DNA of 64,000 bases from CBDCWA01 sp965223255. Lineage in GTDB: Bacteria > Pseudomonadota > Alphaproteobacteria > Rhizobiales > Hyphomicrobiaceae. Positions 25,921 through 34,375 of the stretch are shown here, one piece after another. The translations under genes and the position numbers were made by a program. Position 1 is the stretch's first letter. Each line of letters opens with the position of its first letter. A model generated the notes under the pieces. The model saw nothing but the letters and a program-made list of their open reading frames with translations. It was not told the origin of the DNA and made no database searches. The stretch spans positions 434,001 to 498,000 of the forward strand of contig CBDCWA010000002.1 of NCBI GenBank assembly GCA_965223255.1. Direction: 5' to 3'.

Positions 25921-26676
25921 TTATTCAGGCGCCGATAGTTGTGGCAGTTGTCCCTGCTTATCTGCATTGGCAAAACTAGATGACGGCGCCGCTGGCCCGT
26001 CGGCAGGCGCATTGGAGTTATTCGAGGAAGCCGGTGGCGGTACGAGGCGCGGTAGCGGCACGCCACTTGCGGTTTGATCATTGGACGGCGGTGGTGTGTT
26101 CCCGTCCTGGGCGGTCGCCGACGGCTTGTTTTGGCCCGGCTGATACTGTTCGCCATACTGATTCGGCTCTGGCGCTGAGCCTTGCTGAGTGGGTTGCTGG
26201 TCGGGTCCTTGCTGTTCGGGTCCTTGACCGACAGCCGGGCCGCCTTGGTTAGACTGACCGATGCTGACCAACGATTGATACTGTTGACGCGTCAGGTAGC
26301 CAGTGACTTTATAGCCATTATCCTTCTGGAATTGGCGAACAGCTGACCTCGTGCCAGGACCGTTAAGTCCGTCGATTGTGCTTTTGTAGAGTCCCAAGGA
26401 TGCCAGCGCTTCTTGTGCGGTTGCCAGCTGATCGCGGGACAGCCCGCCGTTGGAGCGACGCCGAGACCGTCGATATTCCTGCTCGCGCTCCCGCTGTTTA
26501 TCCCTGGCGATTGCCGAGGCAATACCTGCCGCAACGATTCCGGCACCGATGAGTGGGATGAGTTTACGCCCACGCGGTCCAGCGTCCGCACTACTAATGG
26601 CTGCGAGCGTTCCACCGCTGATCACTGCGATCGCCAATGCGCTCGTGTATGCGTATCTCGCAAGTCCGAATGTCAT
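25921..26676 (-). CDS. Peptidoglycan-binding domain protein, exported
   Basis: 251 residues. The N-terminus has a signal-like helix (YAYTSALAIAVISGGTLAAISSADA), then a second hydrophobic stretch (LIPLIGAGIVAAGIASAIA) and a basic stretch (REREQEYRRSRRRS). Residues about 85-140 form a PG_binding_1 repeat: LATAQEALASLGLYKSTIDGLNGPGTRSAVRQFQKDNGY. The last 110 residues are Gln/Pro/Gly-rich and probably disordered. It likely sits in the periplasm anchored to the membrane and murein. SD AAGGAGC precedes the ATG. It is followed downstream only by the hairpin at 25880. Confidence 0.85.
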   Translation of the reverse strand: MTFGLARYAYTSALAIAVISGGTLAAISSADAGPRGRKLIPLIGAGIVAAGIASAIARDKQREREQEYRRSRRRSNGGLSRDQLATAQEALASLGLYKSTIDGLNGPGTRSAVRQFQKDNGYKVTGYLTRQQYQSLVSIGQSNQGGPAVGQGPEQQGPDQQPTQQGSAPEPNQYGEQYQPGQNKPSATAQDGNTPPPSNDQTASGVPLPRLVPPPASSNNSNAPADGPAAPSSSFANADKQGQLPQLSAPE

Positions 26677-26744
26677 AGTAAAGCTCCTTCAATTGGGACC
26701 GAGCATATGCCAAGCTTGTACCACAGGATGACTGGTCTTGGCAG

Positions 26745-28757
26745 TCAAAACTTAATTTTTGCCGAGCCCTGTTGGTCCTTCATTTCCTTAGTTGCCGTCT
26801 TCGCTTCAGCGCGTACCTTATTGATATAATCCGTATCTACCAGGTACATGGTGTCGCGCCGGCTACCGACGTGGACTCCGCACGGCGCGCGAAATCGGTA
26901 GGGCTCGAATTGACCCGATCGCGAAACACATTGTTCAGCATGTTTTTTGTCTGATATAGCCTTATTGTGGGCGGCATCGGTTGCAAACCAAAAGGCGCTA
27001 CCATCGGTTAGCTTGAAAAAAGGTTGTCCATATTTTTCTATGAGGCCCTCTCGCAGCATCTTTTTTGCGGTGTCGAAATTTCCCGAAAGCTGGCGTGCCA
27101 CACCAACCACCCGTTCGCTTCCGTCGCCCTGCCGGGCGACATAGACGCGAAGAATGTCTTTCAATTTGTTTGGATAGTTTTTGATTGCAAGAATTGCCAA
27201 CTTGAGCGCGGTTCGGTACTGCAGTTGGCACTCTGGCGACAGCTTGGCGACAAGTTTTTTCTCGGTCGATTTGAGCGCTGCCGCTTCAGCAGGTGTAAGT
27301 ATTTTTCGACCATTGAGTCGGGCGATGCCGATTGCCTCTTGCCTGTCCCATCTCAATTTCTTTTTCAGTCCGCCAACGGCGCTGTCGCAACTGCCAGGTG
27401 TGAGATTGATACCACCTTGTGCACGTACATCGCGAAACTCGGCACCCTCGAGATTATCCGCCACGACCCTTTTTGCGGCAGTCGACGTCATGCCGATGGT
27501 AATACCTAGAACATCGAGCGTCCTGGGTGCAAAGTTAACCATCTGATCGCTAAGCTTCTGCTTCCGCTTTAATTCGCGCAACCGTTTCCTGGTCTTTTCA
27601 GCGAGGCGTTTGGCCTTTTCTTTGGCGTCTTGCTCGCGCTTGAGATTGACCGAAACATCGTCCAACGACACTTGGATGACTGGATTTTGCAGCAATGGGT
27701 CGTAGGCAAACACCACCCGATCCGCAACAAATGCCAAATCGAACCGGGCCCTTCGACGTTTCGAATTCGGCTCATCGGCAATTGGCTTCAGGGTTCCGAA
27801 TACACCAAAAAAACCTGTGCCGCGGCCTAGATTGCCTTTGCGCTTTCGCAAACGTTTGGTAATAGCGCGCGCTTGCTTGGGCGGGATCGCGATCCACCTT
27901 CGCCAGCGCCGGTTTGTAAACTGTGTCCTTATCTCGGAGTAACCGCCCTTGCGGTACGGGATCAAAATTCGCGGATAGTCAATGACGCTGGCAGAGTCAC
28001 TTGAAACCGATTTGATTTGCAGACTTGAGTTGGCAAAGTCATAGCGCCCGGTCCGAACGCGCTTGATATTCAGGATGCGAAGCGGCCCTCTAATGACCCG
28101 CCCAAACGCGCCCGCTGACATCTTTGCAGCCATCATCTTCAAATATTCGAGCCTCTGGAATTCATCCAGACCACGCACGAACCTGCCAAATTCACCTTGG
28201 CTATAGTCGAGACGGCGCATATCGAAGTGAGGCCGATATTGCCGAATAAGCCGTTTTTTCTCATCCTTGGAAAATATGAAGTTTCCGAACGTGGTAGCCC
28301 GATCGAACGTCAAAGGTACGCGCAGAAAATTATTGGTCGTCCAGAATTTCGCCCACCGGGTGCGCAGTTCGTTCCCGGACAGCCCGGCGATCGATTTACT
28401 GTTTCCGCCAAGCACGCTGTCGGGAAAAAACAGGTAAGTCCCCACAACAGGAATTCCATATGTGGCAGCAACATATCGCTCGTCTTCGGTGAGGTCGTTC
28501 GGTGCAGTCTGGGGCGCTGTGTCTTTCGTATTCTGCCCAAGCACATACCAATCTTTGCCGTGCGATTTTCGTTGCGCCTTCGGTTTGCCTTCAATGGGCA
28601 GAGCAGCAAGTTTTTCTGGCGATTGCGCCAACATAGGACTGGGACAAATGAGGCAAAGACCGCTAAACAGTCCGAAAACGATCCCTTTGCCATTGGATCT
28701 TGCCAAATGCCGCCTCGGCTGCACCATAGCACCGCACCTCATGAGATAATTGTCCAT
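26745..28757 (-). CDS. Large exported protein of unknown function
   Basis: 670 residues, not recognised. A signal peptide is present (GIVFGLFSGLCLICPSPMLAQ), so it is periplasmic or outer-membrane associated. The first half has a region like YVAATYGIPVVGTYLFFPDSVLGG followed by FWTTNNFLRVPLTFDRAT. A very basic coiled-coil-like stretch (about residues 395-425, KREQDAKEKAKRLAEKTRKRL) divides the halves. The second half begins LDVLGITIGMTSTAAKRVV, a pattern seen in small exported domains that compare coefficients, and has several Cys (PGSCDSAV, PECQLQ, AEQCVS, APCGVH) that may form disulfides. Its start overlaps the end of the beta-propeller gene by 19 bp, so the two are probably made together. 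Confidence 0.75.
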   Translation of the reverse strand: MDNYLMRCGAMVQPRRHLARSNGKGIVFGLFSGLCLICPSPMLAQSPEKLAALPIEGKPKAQRKSHGKDWYVLGQNTKDTAPQTAPNDLTEDERYVAATYGIPVVGTYLFFPDSVLGGNSKSIAGLSGNELRTRWAKFWTTNNFLRVPLTFDRATTFGNFIFSKDEKKRLIRQYRPHFDMRRLDYSQGEFGRFVRGLDEFQRLEYLKMMAAKMSAGAFGRVIRGPLRILNIKRVRTGRYDFANSSLQIKSVSSDSASVIDYPRILIPYRKGGYSEIRTQFTNRRWRRWIAIPPKQARAITKRLRKRKGNLGRGTGFFGVFGTLKPIADEPNSKRRRARFDLAFVADRVVFAYDPLLQNPVIQVSLDDVSVNLKREQDAKEKAKRLAEKTRKRLRELKRKQKLSDQMVNFAPRTLDVLGITIGMTSTAAKRVVADNLEGAEFRDVRAQGGINLTPGSCDSAVGGLKKKLRWDRQEAIGIARLNGRKILTPAEAAALKSTEKKLVAKLSPECQLQYRTALKLAILAIKNYPNKLKDILRVYVARQGDGSERVVGVARQLSGNFDTAKKMLREGLIEKYGQPFFKLTDGSAFWFATDAAHNKAISDKKHAEQCVSRSGQFEPYRFRAPCGVHVGSRRDTMYLVDTDYINKVRAEAKTATKEMKDQQGSAKIKF

Positions 28758-29779
28758 GCATACAAGTGGCCCTTTCCATCACCGCTGGCGGCATACCGGC
28801 CAGAGGGTGAAATCTGACAGTTATGTCCGCTCGTGCCGAGATGATCTTTGTGGCCGGCCATTCGTGCGATAATTTTGTCGCCCCTTAAATCATAGAGGTA
28901 AAGGGTGTATCCCCCAAGAATCACGCGCTCAAATCTCGCGTCGAGCGCGAGTGGCACCGGATAGATCTTTTTATTGTTCGTGTGATCGACAAACGTCCGG
29001 CGCCGAAGCAACCTACCACTTGTCGTATCCCACAGAGCAAGCTCATGGCCACTGGCCGTCAAAATCCGTGTGCCGTCCGGTGAAACTTGAAGCGCATCGA
29101 GACGTCCACCGCGGTGCCCGAAAATGTCCGGGCGTCGTTTTTTGGCTTTGACATCCCAAACCGCGACCCCGCCGCCGGACTGCGGCCAAGCCGCGATGCC
29201 GAGATCCGCACTGAAACGCGTGCGAAAAAGGTCCATTCCGGGAATTCTCAATAATGCGATCGTCTTTAGTGTGTCGCGATCAAGCAGTAACAGTGCATTG
29301 GTCAAACAGACCCCATAAAGGCTCAGTCGATCGCTTATCACCATATTCTGGGTCGAATACATTTGGCGCTGCCGGCTATATTCAGGGTGCCAGTAGTTGA
29401 TCGAACCGGCCTTCCAAGTCTTGAGATCGATGAGAATGGTGCCGCTGGTCGATGCCACGAACAGGCGCGACTTTTCCGCATCAAGAAACAGATTGCCTTG
29501 AACCGGTGAATTGTAGCTTTTTTTGAGTTGGCCGGACTCCCGGTCCCACACCGAGATGGTCTTTTGGCCATGGCTGTAGATCAGTTGTTCATTTTTGGAG
29601 AACTGAAGTGATGACACGCCCTGGCGATGGCCGCGAAATGTCTTGCTCGGAACCAGTGTGCGAACCGATGCCAGATTTGCGGTCTCACCGCTCCTCTGAC
29701 TGATGGCAACGCTTGGTTTTAGAAGGACTGCCGCAGCACCGATTGCGCTTGTCCCTGCAAGAAACGTGCGTCTAGTCAT
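28739..29779 (-). CDS. Tat-exported WD40/beta-propeller protein
   Basis: About 346 residues when started at ATG 29779 (MTRRTFLAGTSAIGAAAVLL), a twin-arginine signal with RR-x-F-L followed by an Ala-rich core. The rest is a beta-propeller of WD40-like blades: TFRGHRQGVSSLQFSKNEQLIYSHGQ, KTISVWDRESGQL, GGVAVWDVKAKK, RLDALQVSPDGTRILTASGHELALWDT and ISPSGRYAASGDGKGHLYAW. Such propellers usually serve as binding platforms. A frame upstream to 29860 exists but adds only residues ahead of the Tat signal. It is probably in an operon with the overlapping 670-residue gene, whose product may be its partner. Confidence 0.85.
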   Translation of the reverse strand: MTRRTFLAGTSAIGAAAVLLKPSVAISQRSGETANLASVRTLVPSKTFRGHRQGVSSLQFSKNEQLIYSHGQKTISVWDRESGQLKKSYNSPVQGNLFLDAEKSRLFVASTSGTILIDLKTWKAGSINYWHPEYSRQRQMYSTQNMVISDRLSLYGVCLTNALLLLDRDTLKTIALLRIPGMDLFRTRFSADLGIAAWPQSGGGVAVWDVKAKKRRPDIFGHRGGRLDALQVSPDGTRILTASGHELALWDTTSGRLLRRRTFVDHTNNKKIYPVPLALDARFERVILGGYTLYLYDLRGDKIIARMAGHKDHLGTSGHNCQISPSGRYAASGDGKGHLYAWTIIS

Positions 29780-29966
29780 GAATTGAATGCCCCAACAAAC
29801 ACTGACTATGAATTTGCAATAGGCGGGTGAAGTTTTGACGGACACCGCCGCCTTCCGCAAGTGCGAAACTTGCGAATACTACATATCGATGCATGGATAT
29901 TGTACTGATGGTCATCTCACAAGGTCTCTAAACTCTTCTGGTCAGATCTTTGCGCACACCACCAAT

Positions 29967-30644
29967 TCAATTCTGCCGAAAGGGCTCGATTTCAACTGAA
30001 CGCATACTGTAGCCCATAGTGATTTTTGCCGTGCCATCACCGAGGGCAACATCGTGGGCTTGCAGTTTGGTCGAGAGGAGTCCCCGCACAGTTACGGGCG
30101 TGAACAGCTGTTGCGGCCGAAAAGGCTTTTTCAAGCTGACATAGACAATCTGATTGGGCGGCGGCGGCGGCACATGCACGCACGCGCCGATATAGGGTAC
30201 CAGCAAAAACGTTCGAACGGCTTTTTCCGAATAGTCAAGCGGCAACAGATAACCGGCAATCCGTACCGTTTGTCCGTTTAACCCCTGTACGACCTGAGAC
30301 TGCCGCGCAACCATCTTCTTCTTATAGACCCGATAAGCTGCCACGAGCTTTTCGACATCGATGCCCTTGGCCTTGAATTTTGCCTCGTAGCTGCGCGCAC
30401 TTTTGACATACTCGGCCATATGCGGCTGTTTGCGCTCCGCCTCCGACAAGTCCCGTACAATCATGATCTCATCGAAGTCGTAGCGCAATTCCTCGCTCAG
30501 ATGGGCGTGCGGCGCGACCAGCGGCTTGAATTGCGGAATGAGATTAGGCCAGCCCAGCGTGCGCGCCGCTATAGCCGATTGAGCGATCACCAGCTGAAAT
30601 ATGACGATCAGGCCTGCCAACAAAGCCATTCGCAGGTATTTCAT
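29967..30644 (-). CDS. DUF3299 exported protein
   Basis: About 225 residues when started at ATG 30644, chosen because GGAGAG lies 6 nt upstream; longer starts at 30662 and 30710 are possible. It has a signal peptide (LLAGLIVIFQLVIAQSAIA). The second half is DUF3299: QTVRIAGYLLPLDYSEKAVRTFLLVPYIGACVHVPPPPPNQIVYV. The family is predicted to be a periplasmic lipoprotein-like fold and is often linked to ABC-type lipoprotein or metal transport genes, but no activity is established. The run PPPPPN with the Cys-Val-His just before it is the family hallmark. Confidence 0.85.
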   Translation of the reverse strand: MKYLRMALLAGLIVIFQLVIAQSAIAARTLGWPNLIPQFKPLVAPHAHLSEELRYDFDEIMIVRDLSEAERKQPHMAEYVKSARSYEAKFKAKGIDVEKLVAAYRVYKKKMVARQSQVVQGLNGQTVRIAGYLLPLDYSEKAVRTFLLVPYIGACVHVPPPPPNQIVYVSLKKPFRPQQLFTPVTVRGLLSTKLQAHDVALGDGTAKITMGYSMRSVEIEPFRQN

Positions 30645-30994
30645 GGCACTCTCCAAGTCCATCCTGTTCCCATTTTGGCCACTCGATATCCTTTTTTGGT
30701 ACGTGTGCATCGTTTTCGCAATACCCGATTTAGGATTTTGTCACAGAACGTTCAAGAAAATTGCTGTATGAAATAATAGCGAAAAACCGTAACGTAAAAT
30801 TCCGTTGAGGTGCACAACCTAGTGTCAACACCGCATTCTAAAACAATGGTCATTTTTTGGTAGATGATTTGAAAGCACAGCAGGTTTAATACGCGGGTTA
30901 ACATACCACTTGAATGTTTTCCAGATTGCGAATAGCACCGCAATTGAATGTCGCAAATGTGTCATGGCTAACAGTACCGTATACACCAATGAGT
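30645..30994. other. 350-bp divergent gap, AT-rich
   Basis: Lies between the DUF3299 gene and the CYTH-CHAD gene and should contain both promoters. It is notably AT-rich around 30760-30900. I see no gene, repeat or clear operator in it. Confidence 0.5.
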
Positions 30995-32608
30995 ATGTCG
31001 GAATTGAAAATTCAGATGACGGGGACTTCGCTTGATCGATTTCGCCGACGTTCTGTTTTGCGTCAACTATCTTCAAGTCCGGCCCGTACATGCAAGCAGC
31101 TCACCACCTATTTTGATACCGATGATCATAGTTTGCGTGCCGGCGCCATGTCGCTACGAATTCACAAAGAAAATGGCAAATGGGTGCAGATAATCAAGAC
31201 TGCGACAAACGGTAACGGTGGATTGCACGAGCAAGAGGAGTCCGAAAGCATCGTTTCGGGCCCAGTCCCGGATCTAACTCAAATACCGGACCCAGGACTT
31301 CGGGCAAGCCTGGAGACATTGATTGGAGACAAACCCGTAAGTCCGATATTTGAAACGGAGATATGGCGAACGACCCGAGATTTGGAAATCCGCGAGGCGG
31401 GCCGCGTCGAGCTAGCATTGGACAGCGGCGTAATTCGCGCCGGCGAGAAGACCAGACCGCTCCATGAGGTCGAACTCGAACTCAAAACCGGCCGGACTGA
31501 TGCAATACTTAGCGCCGCAGAAGCATTGTTTGAAAAGGACTTTGTCAGCACTGGCACGGAGAACAAGACTGAGTGGGGTTATGCGCTGCTAAGAGACAGC
31601 GTGGATCAGAACGATGGTGAAATTCGACCAATCAAGTCCGCCAAGCCGCGTCTCATAGAAAGTATGACGGCGCGTGAAGCCCTGATGGTGATTGGCGGTG
31701 CAGCCGTTGAGGGTGTCTTGGCGAATTGGCGCGCCACACTGTATTCAGATGATCCCGAAGGGCCGCACCAAATGCGGGTATCGCTGCGCCGCTTGCGAAC
31801 TGCGATTTGGCTTTTGAAGCCCTTGACGAGCAGCGCTGATTTTCGCGCCGTGGCAGCTGACGCAAAATTGCTGGCCCGTCACGTTGGTCGATTGCGCGAT
31901 GCCGACGTGCTGATCGATGACATCTATCACCCTGCCTGCAGTGCTCTAAGTACGGAACCGGGGGATCGGGTGCTGATGCGCGCGCTCGAGGCCCGGCGTG
32001 ACGCGCTGCGCCGGGAGGTGCGCAAATCGATTACCAAGCCAAAGTGGTCACGCTTTAAACTCGGCTGCATGTGTTTTGACCAGCTGGTTGCGCGCAGCGA
32101 ACTCCGCTCAAACGGCTCGCACCCGACCCCCAGCCTAAAGGAATTGTCAAGAAAGGCCCTGAACAAAAGCTGGCGTGGCGTCAAGAAGTTTGCCAAGAAA
32201 CTTGACCGCCTTTCAGTTAACGAGCGCCATGAAATGCGCAAGGCCCTCAAGAAGCTTCGTTACGCGACTGAATTTTTTGCGCCCCTATACCCAGCCAAGC
32301 AATCCGACGTTTTCTTAAGACGCTTGAAGCGTCTGCAAGATGTTTTCGGCTATCTAAATGACGTCGCCATGGCCCAGGACTTGCCAAAGGCACTGGCCCG
32401 CGAAGGAGTTACTTCGAAACCGAAAATCGCCAGAGGCGCTGCGATCCTGGCATGGCACGAGGGACGTGCAAAAAAGTCTTGGCGAAACGCGCGCAAGGAC
32501 TGGCTTGAACTCGCTGCAGCGCCCAAATTCTGGCGGACAAAAGATCCCAACAACCTGCCCAAGTCACCCAAGAGTCGCCGGCCCGTTCACTCGAAGGTAT
32601 CAAGGTAG
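30995..32608 (+). CDS. CYTH-CHAD domain protein (triphosphatase-like)
   Basis: About 537 residues when begun at ATG 30995 (MSELKIQM). An upstream start at 30914 adds residues unlike the family. The CYTH tunnel domain spans about 1-200: YFDTDDHSLRAGAMSLRIHK, QIIKTA, RVELALDSG and HEVELELKTG. The CHAD domain spans about 220-510: HQMRVSLRRLRTAIWLLKPL, RHVGRLRDADVLIDDI and HEMRKALKKLRYATEFFAPLY. CYTH enzymes hydrolyse triphosphates, and CHAD helices bind polyphosphate. The N-terminal E-x-E-x-K metal motif is incomplete here (M-S-E-L-K, first Glu absent). Its 3' end overlaps the convergent SDR gene by 9 bp. No SD is visible. Confidence 0.88.
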   Translation: MSELKIQMTGTSLDRFRRRSVLRQLSSSPARTCKQLTTYFDTDDHSLRAGAMSLRIHKENGKWVQIIKTATNGNGGLHEQEESESIVSGPVPDLTQIPDPGLRASLETLIGDKPVSPIFETEIWRTTRDLEIREAGRVELALDSGVIRAGEKTRPLHEVELELKTGRTDAILSAAEALFEKDFVSTGTENKTEWGYALLRDSVDQNDGEIRPIKSAKPRLIESMTAREALMVIGGAAVEGVLANWRATLYSDDPEGPHQMRVSLRRLRTAIWLLKPLTSSADFRAVAADAKLLARHVGRLRDADVLIDDIYHPACSALSTEPGDRVLMRALEARRDALRREVRKSITKPKWSRFKLGCMCFDQLVARSELRSNGSHPTPSLKELSRKALNKSWRGVKKFAKKLDRLSVNERHEMRKALKKLRYATEFFAPLYPAKQSDVFLRRLKRLQDVFGYLNDVAMAQDLPKALAREGVTSKPKIARGAAILAWHEGRAKKSWRNARKDWLELAAAPKFWRTKDPNNLPKSPKSRRPVHSKVSR

Positions 32609-33358
32609 ATACAGGCCGCCGCTGACATGCACGGTCTGGCCCGTCATAAAGCGTGAGCCAGGCTGGCACATCATTCGGATGACGGCAGCAGCTTCTTCGA
32701 CGGTGCCTTCTCTACCGAGCAGGATCGCGCTGTCGCTTATCGGAGAAGCGCCCGCGCTGGCCGATCGTTCGCCGCCGATTTTACCGGGCACAACACAATT
32801 CACGGTGACGCCTCGATCTGCAAACTCAACGGCCAAAGCCTTGGTCAATCCGATTAGACCGGCCTTTGCCGTTGAAACACTGGCACGGTTTGCGGCACCG
32901 ATGTGCGCGGTTACACCGCCGATGTTGACGATCGTGCCACCGCCATTGGCGATCATCAATGGTAGCGCAGCGCGACAGCAATGGAACGCACCATCCAGTA
33001 TGACACGCATAATGGCGTGCCAGTCCTCGATTGGCATCTCAAGGAATGGTGACTGCTTTCGGATCGCGGCGTTGTTGATCAGAATGTCGACCCGGCCGAA
33101 TTTCGTCTTGATTTCTTCAAAAGCGGCAGCGACCGAAGCCTCATCGGAAACATCGAGTAAGAGGGCCAGCGCTTGTCCGCCTGCGCGTTCGATGTCCGCT
33201 GCAACCGCCTCAATCTCTCCTTGTGCCCGGTGCGCCGTGATCACCACCTTGGCGCCATCTTGCGCCAGAGCCAATGCAGTCGCGCGTCCGATGCGTCGCG
33301 ATGCACCGGTGACCACTGCGACCTGCCCCGCAAGCGGTGGTCCCCCATCATGAGACAT
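32600..33358 (-). CDS. Short-chain dehydrogenase/reductase with atypical active site
   Basis: 252 residues. The Rossmann glycine motif is TGASRRIGRATALALAQ, followed by the NNAA motif (LINNAAIRKQSPF). The usual catalytic stretch aligns as IVNIGGVTAHIGAANRASVSTAKAGLIGLTKAL (split here only by reading): the position of the catalytic Ser is Gly and that of the catalytic Tyr is Val, while the Lys is kept. Either another residue does the acid-base step or the reaction is not a simple keto-reduction. GAGGACGCAATA precedes the ATG. It is the last gene of a PrpD-TauD-SDR operon (35752 to 32600). Confidence 0.88.
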   Translation of the reverse strand: MSHDGGPPLAGQVAVVTGASRRIGRATALALAQDGAKVVITAHRAQGEIEAVAADIERAGGQALALLLDVSDEASVAAAFEEIKTKFGRVDILINNAAIRKQSPFLEMPIEDWHAIMRVILDGAFHCCRAALPLMIANGGGTIVNIGGVTAHIGAANRASVSTAKAGLIGLTKALAVEFADRGVTVNCVVPGKIGGERSASAGASPISDSAILLGREGTVEEAAAVIRMMCQPGSRFMTGQTVHVSGGLYLP

Positions 33359-33397
33359 TATTGCGTCCTCTGTTGTCTGACTGATCGATCACTGGTG

Positions 33398-34339
33398 TTA
33401 GGCCATTATCGGCGTCTGCGGTTCCATTTGCGTACGATGCATTATCCGACGCTTTTCAGAGTTGATCGGATCGCGATAGTGCATGACGCATCTATTATCC
33501 CATAATACCATGTCCCCGACCCGCCATTTATGCGTATATTTCAGATTGTCGGCCGTGGCATGCGCCCAGAGAAAATCAAGCAGCTTTTCGCTTTCTTCGC
33601 GTGACCATCCAACGATGTATTGCGATGGAAACACCCGCCGGCGACCGAGATAAAGGGCCTTCTTGCCACTCACCGGATGCAAGCGCACAAGTGGATGATT
33701 GGGGCCTGGGACCTCCTCGAGTGTTTCTGGCTTTTTGACACCTGGCCTAAGCCTGCCGGCCGAATTGCGGCTTGAATCCTGCTTGGTATAGAGCCCTTTT
33801 ATCTTTGCCTTCACGTCTTCCGGCAGTGTCTCATAGGCAAGATACTGATTATTGAAGCTTGTGTTTCCGGTCTCTTCGGGGACTTCCATGGCGCGTAGAA
33901 AGCTGCCGATGGGAGGTTGGTCGATATAGGAGTTGTCACTGTGCCAGACGACTTCCCCGCTTCCCAGCCCTTCGTTTTCCAGCACTGGTTTTCCATCGGG
34001 CCCGAGATTGGAAACAATGATGAGTTCGGGATGCTCTGAGATGTTGATCGATTTTGTACCTGTACGCTCGAAATAGCTGCGGCTCGCGCCTGCCACCGGT
34101 CGCCCAAAGATGCGTGTGGCCTCTATATGCTGTTGCTGCGTCAAATGGTTTTGGCCACGAAACAGCAGTATGAGATTGTCTGCCCACGCCTGCCGCAACA
34201 GCTCCTGCGTGTCCTCCGGTATCGCCTCGGCGAAATCAATGCCGCGGACCTCTGCGCCAAGTGGCGCGTCGAATTTCACAATGGTGATACCGTCAGGACT
34301 GTTGTTGCACGTTTGGCCCGCTGCAGCCGTCTCGCTCAT
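33398..34339 (-). CDS. TauD/TfdA-family Fe(II)/2-oxoglutarate dioxygenase
   Basis: 313 residues, cytoplasmic. Family members hydroxylate a substrate while decarboxylating 2-oxoglutarate, for example taurine or 2,4-D. The iron ligands are visible: H-x-D in VVWHSDNSYID (about residue 129) and the distal His in NRCVMHYRDP (about 292). RRIMHRTQM near the end carries the 2-oxoglutarate-binding Arg. Strong SD AAGGAGGACAAG precedes the ATG. It is the middle gene of the minus-strand PrpD-TauD-SDR operon. The substrate is unknown; the neighbours suggest a carboxylic acid. Confidence 0.93.
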   Translation of the reverse strand: MSETAAAGQTCNNSPDGITIVKFDAPLGAEVRGIDFAEAIPEDTQELLRQAWADNLILLFRGQNHLTQQQHIEATRIFGRPVAGASRSYFERTGTKSINISEHPELIIVSNLGPDGKPVLENEGLGSGEVVWHSDNSYIDQPPIGSFLRAMEVPEETGNTSFNNQYLAYETLPEDVKAKIKGLYTKQDSSRNSAGRLRPGVKKPETLEEVPGPNHPLVRLHPVSGKKALYLGRRRVFPSQYIVGWSREESEKLLDFLWAHATADNLKYTHKWRVGDMVLWDNRCVMHYRDPINSEKRRIMHRTQMEPQTPIMA

Positions 34340-34375
34340 GACTTGTCCTCCTTGCTAAATGCTCGCCTGTGCCGC

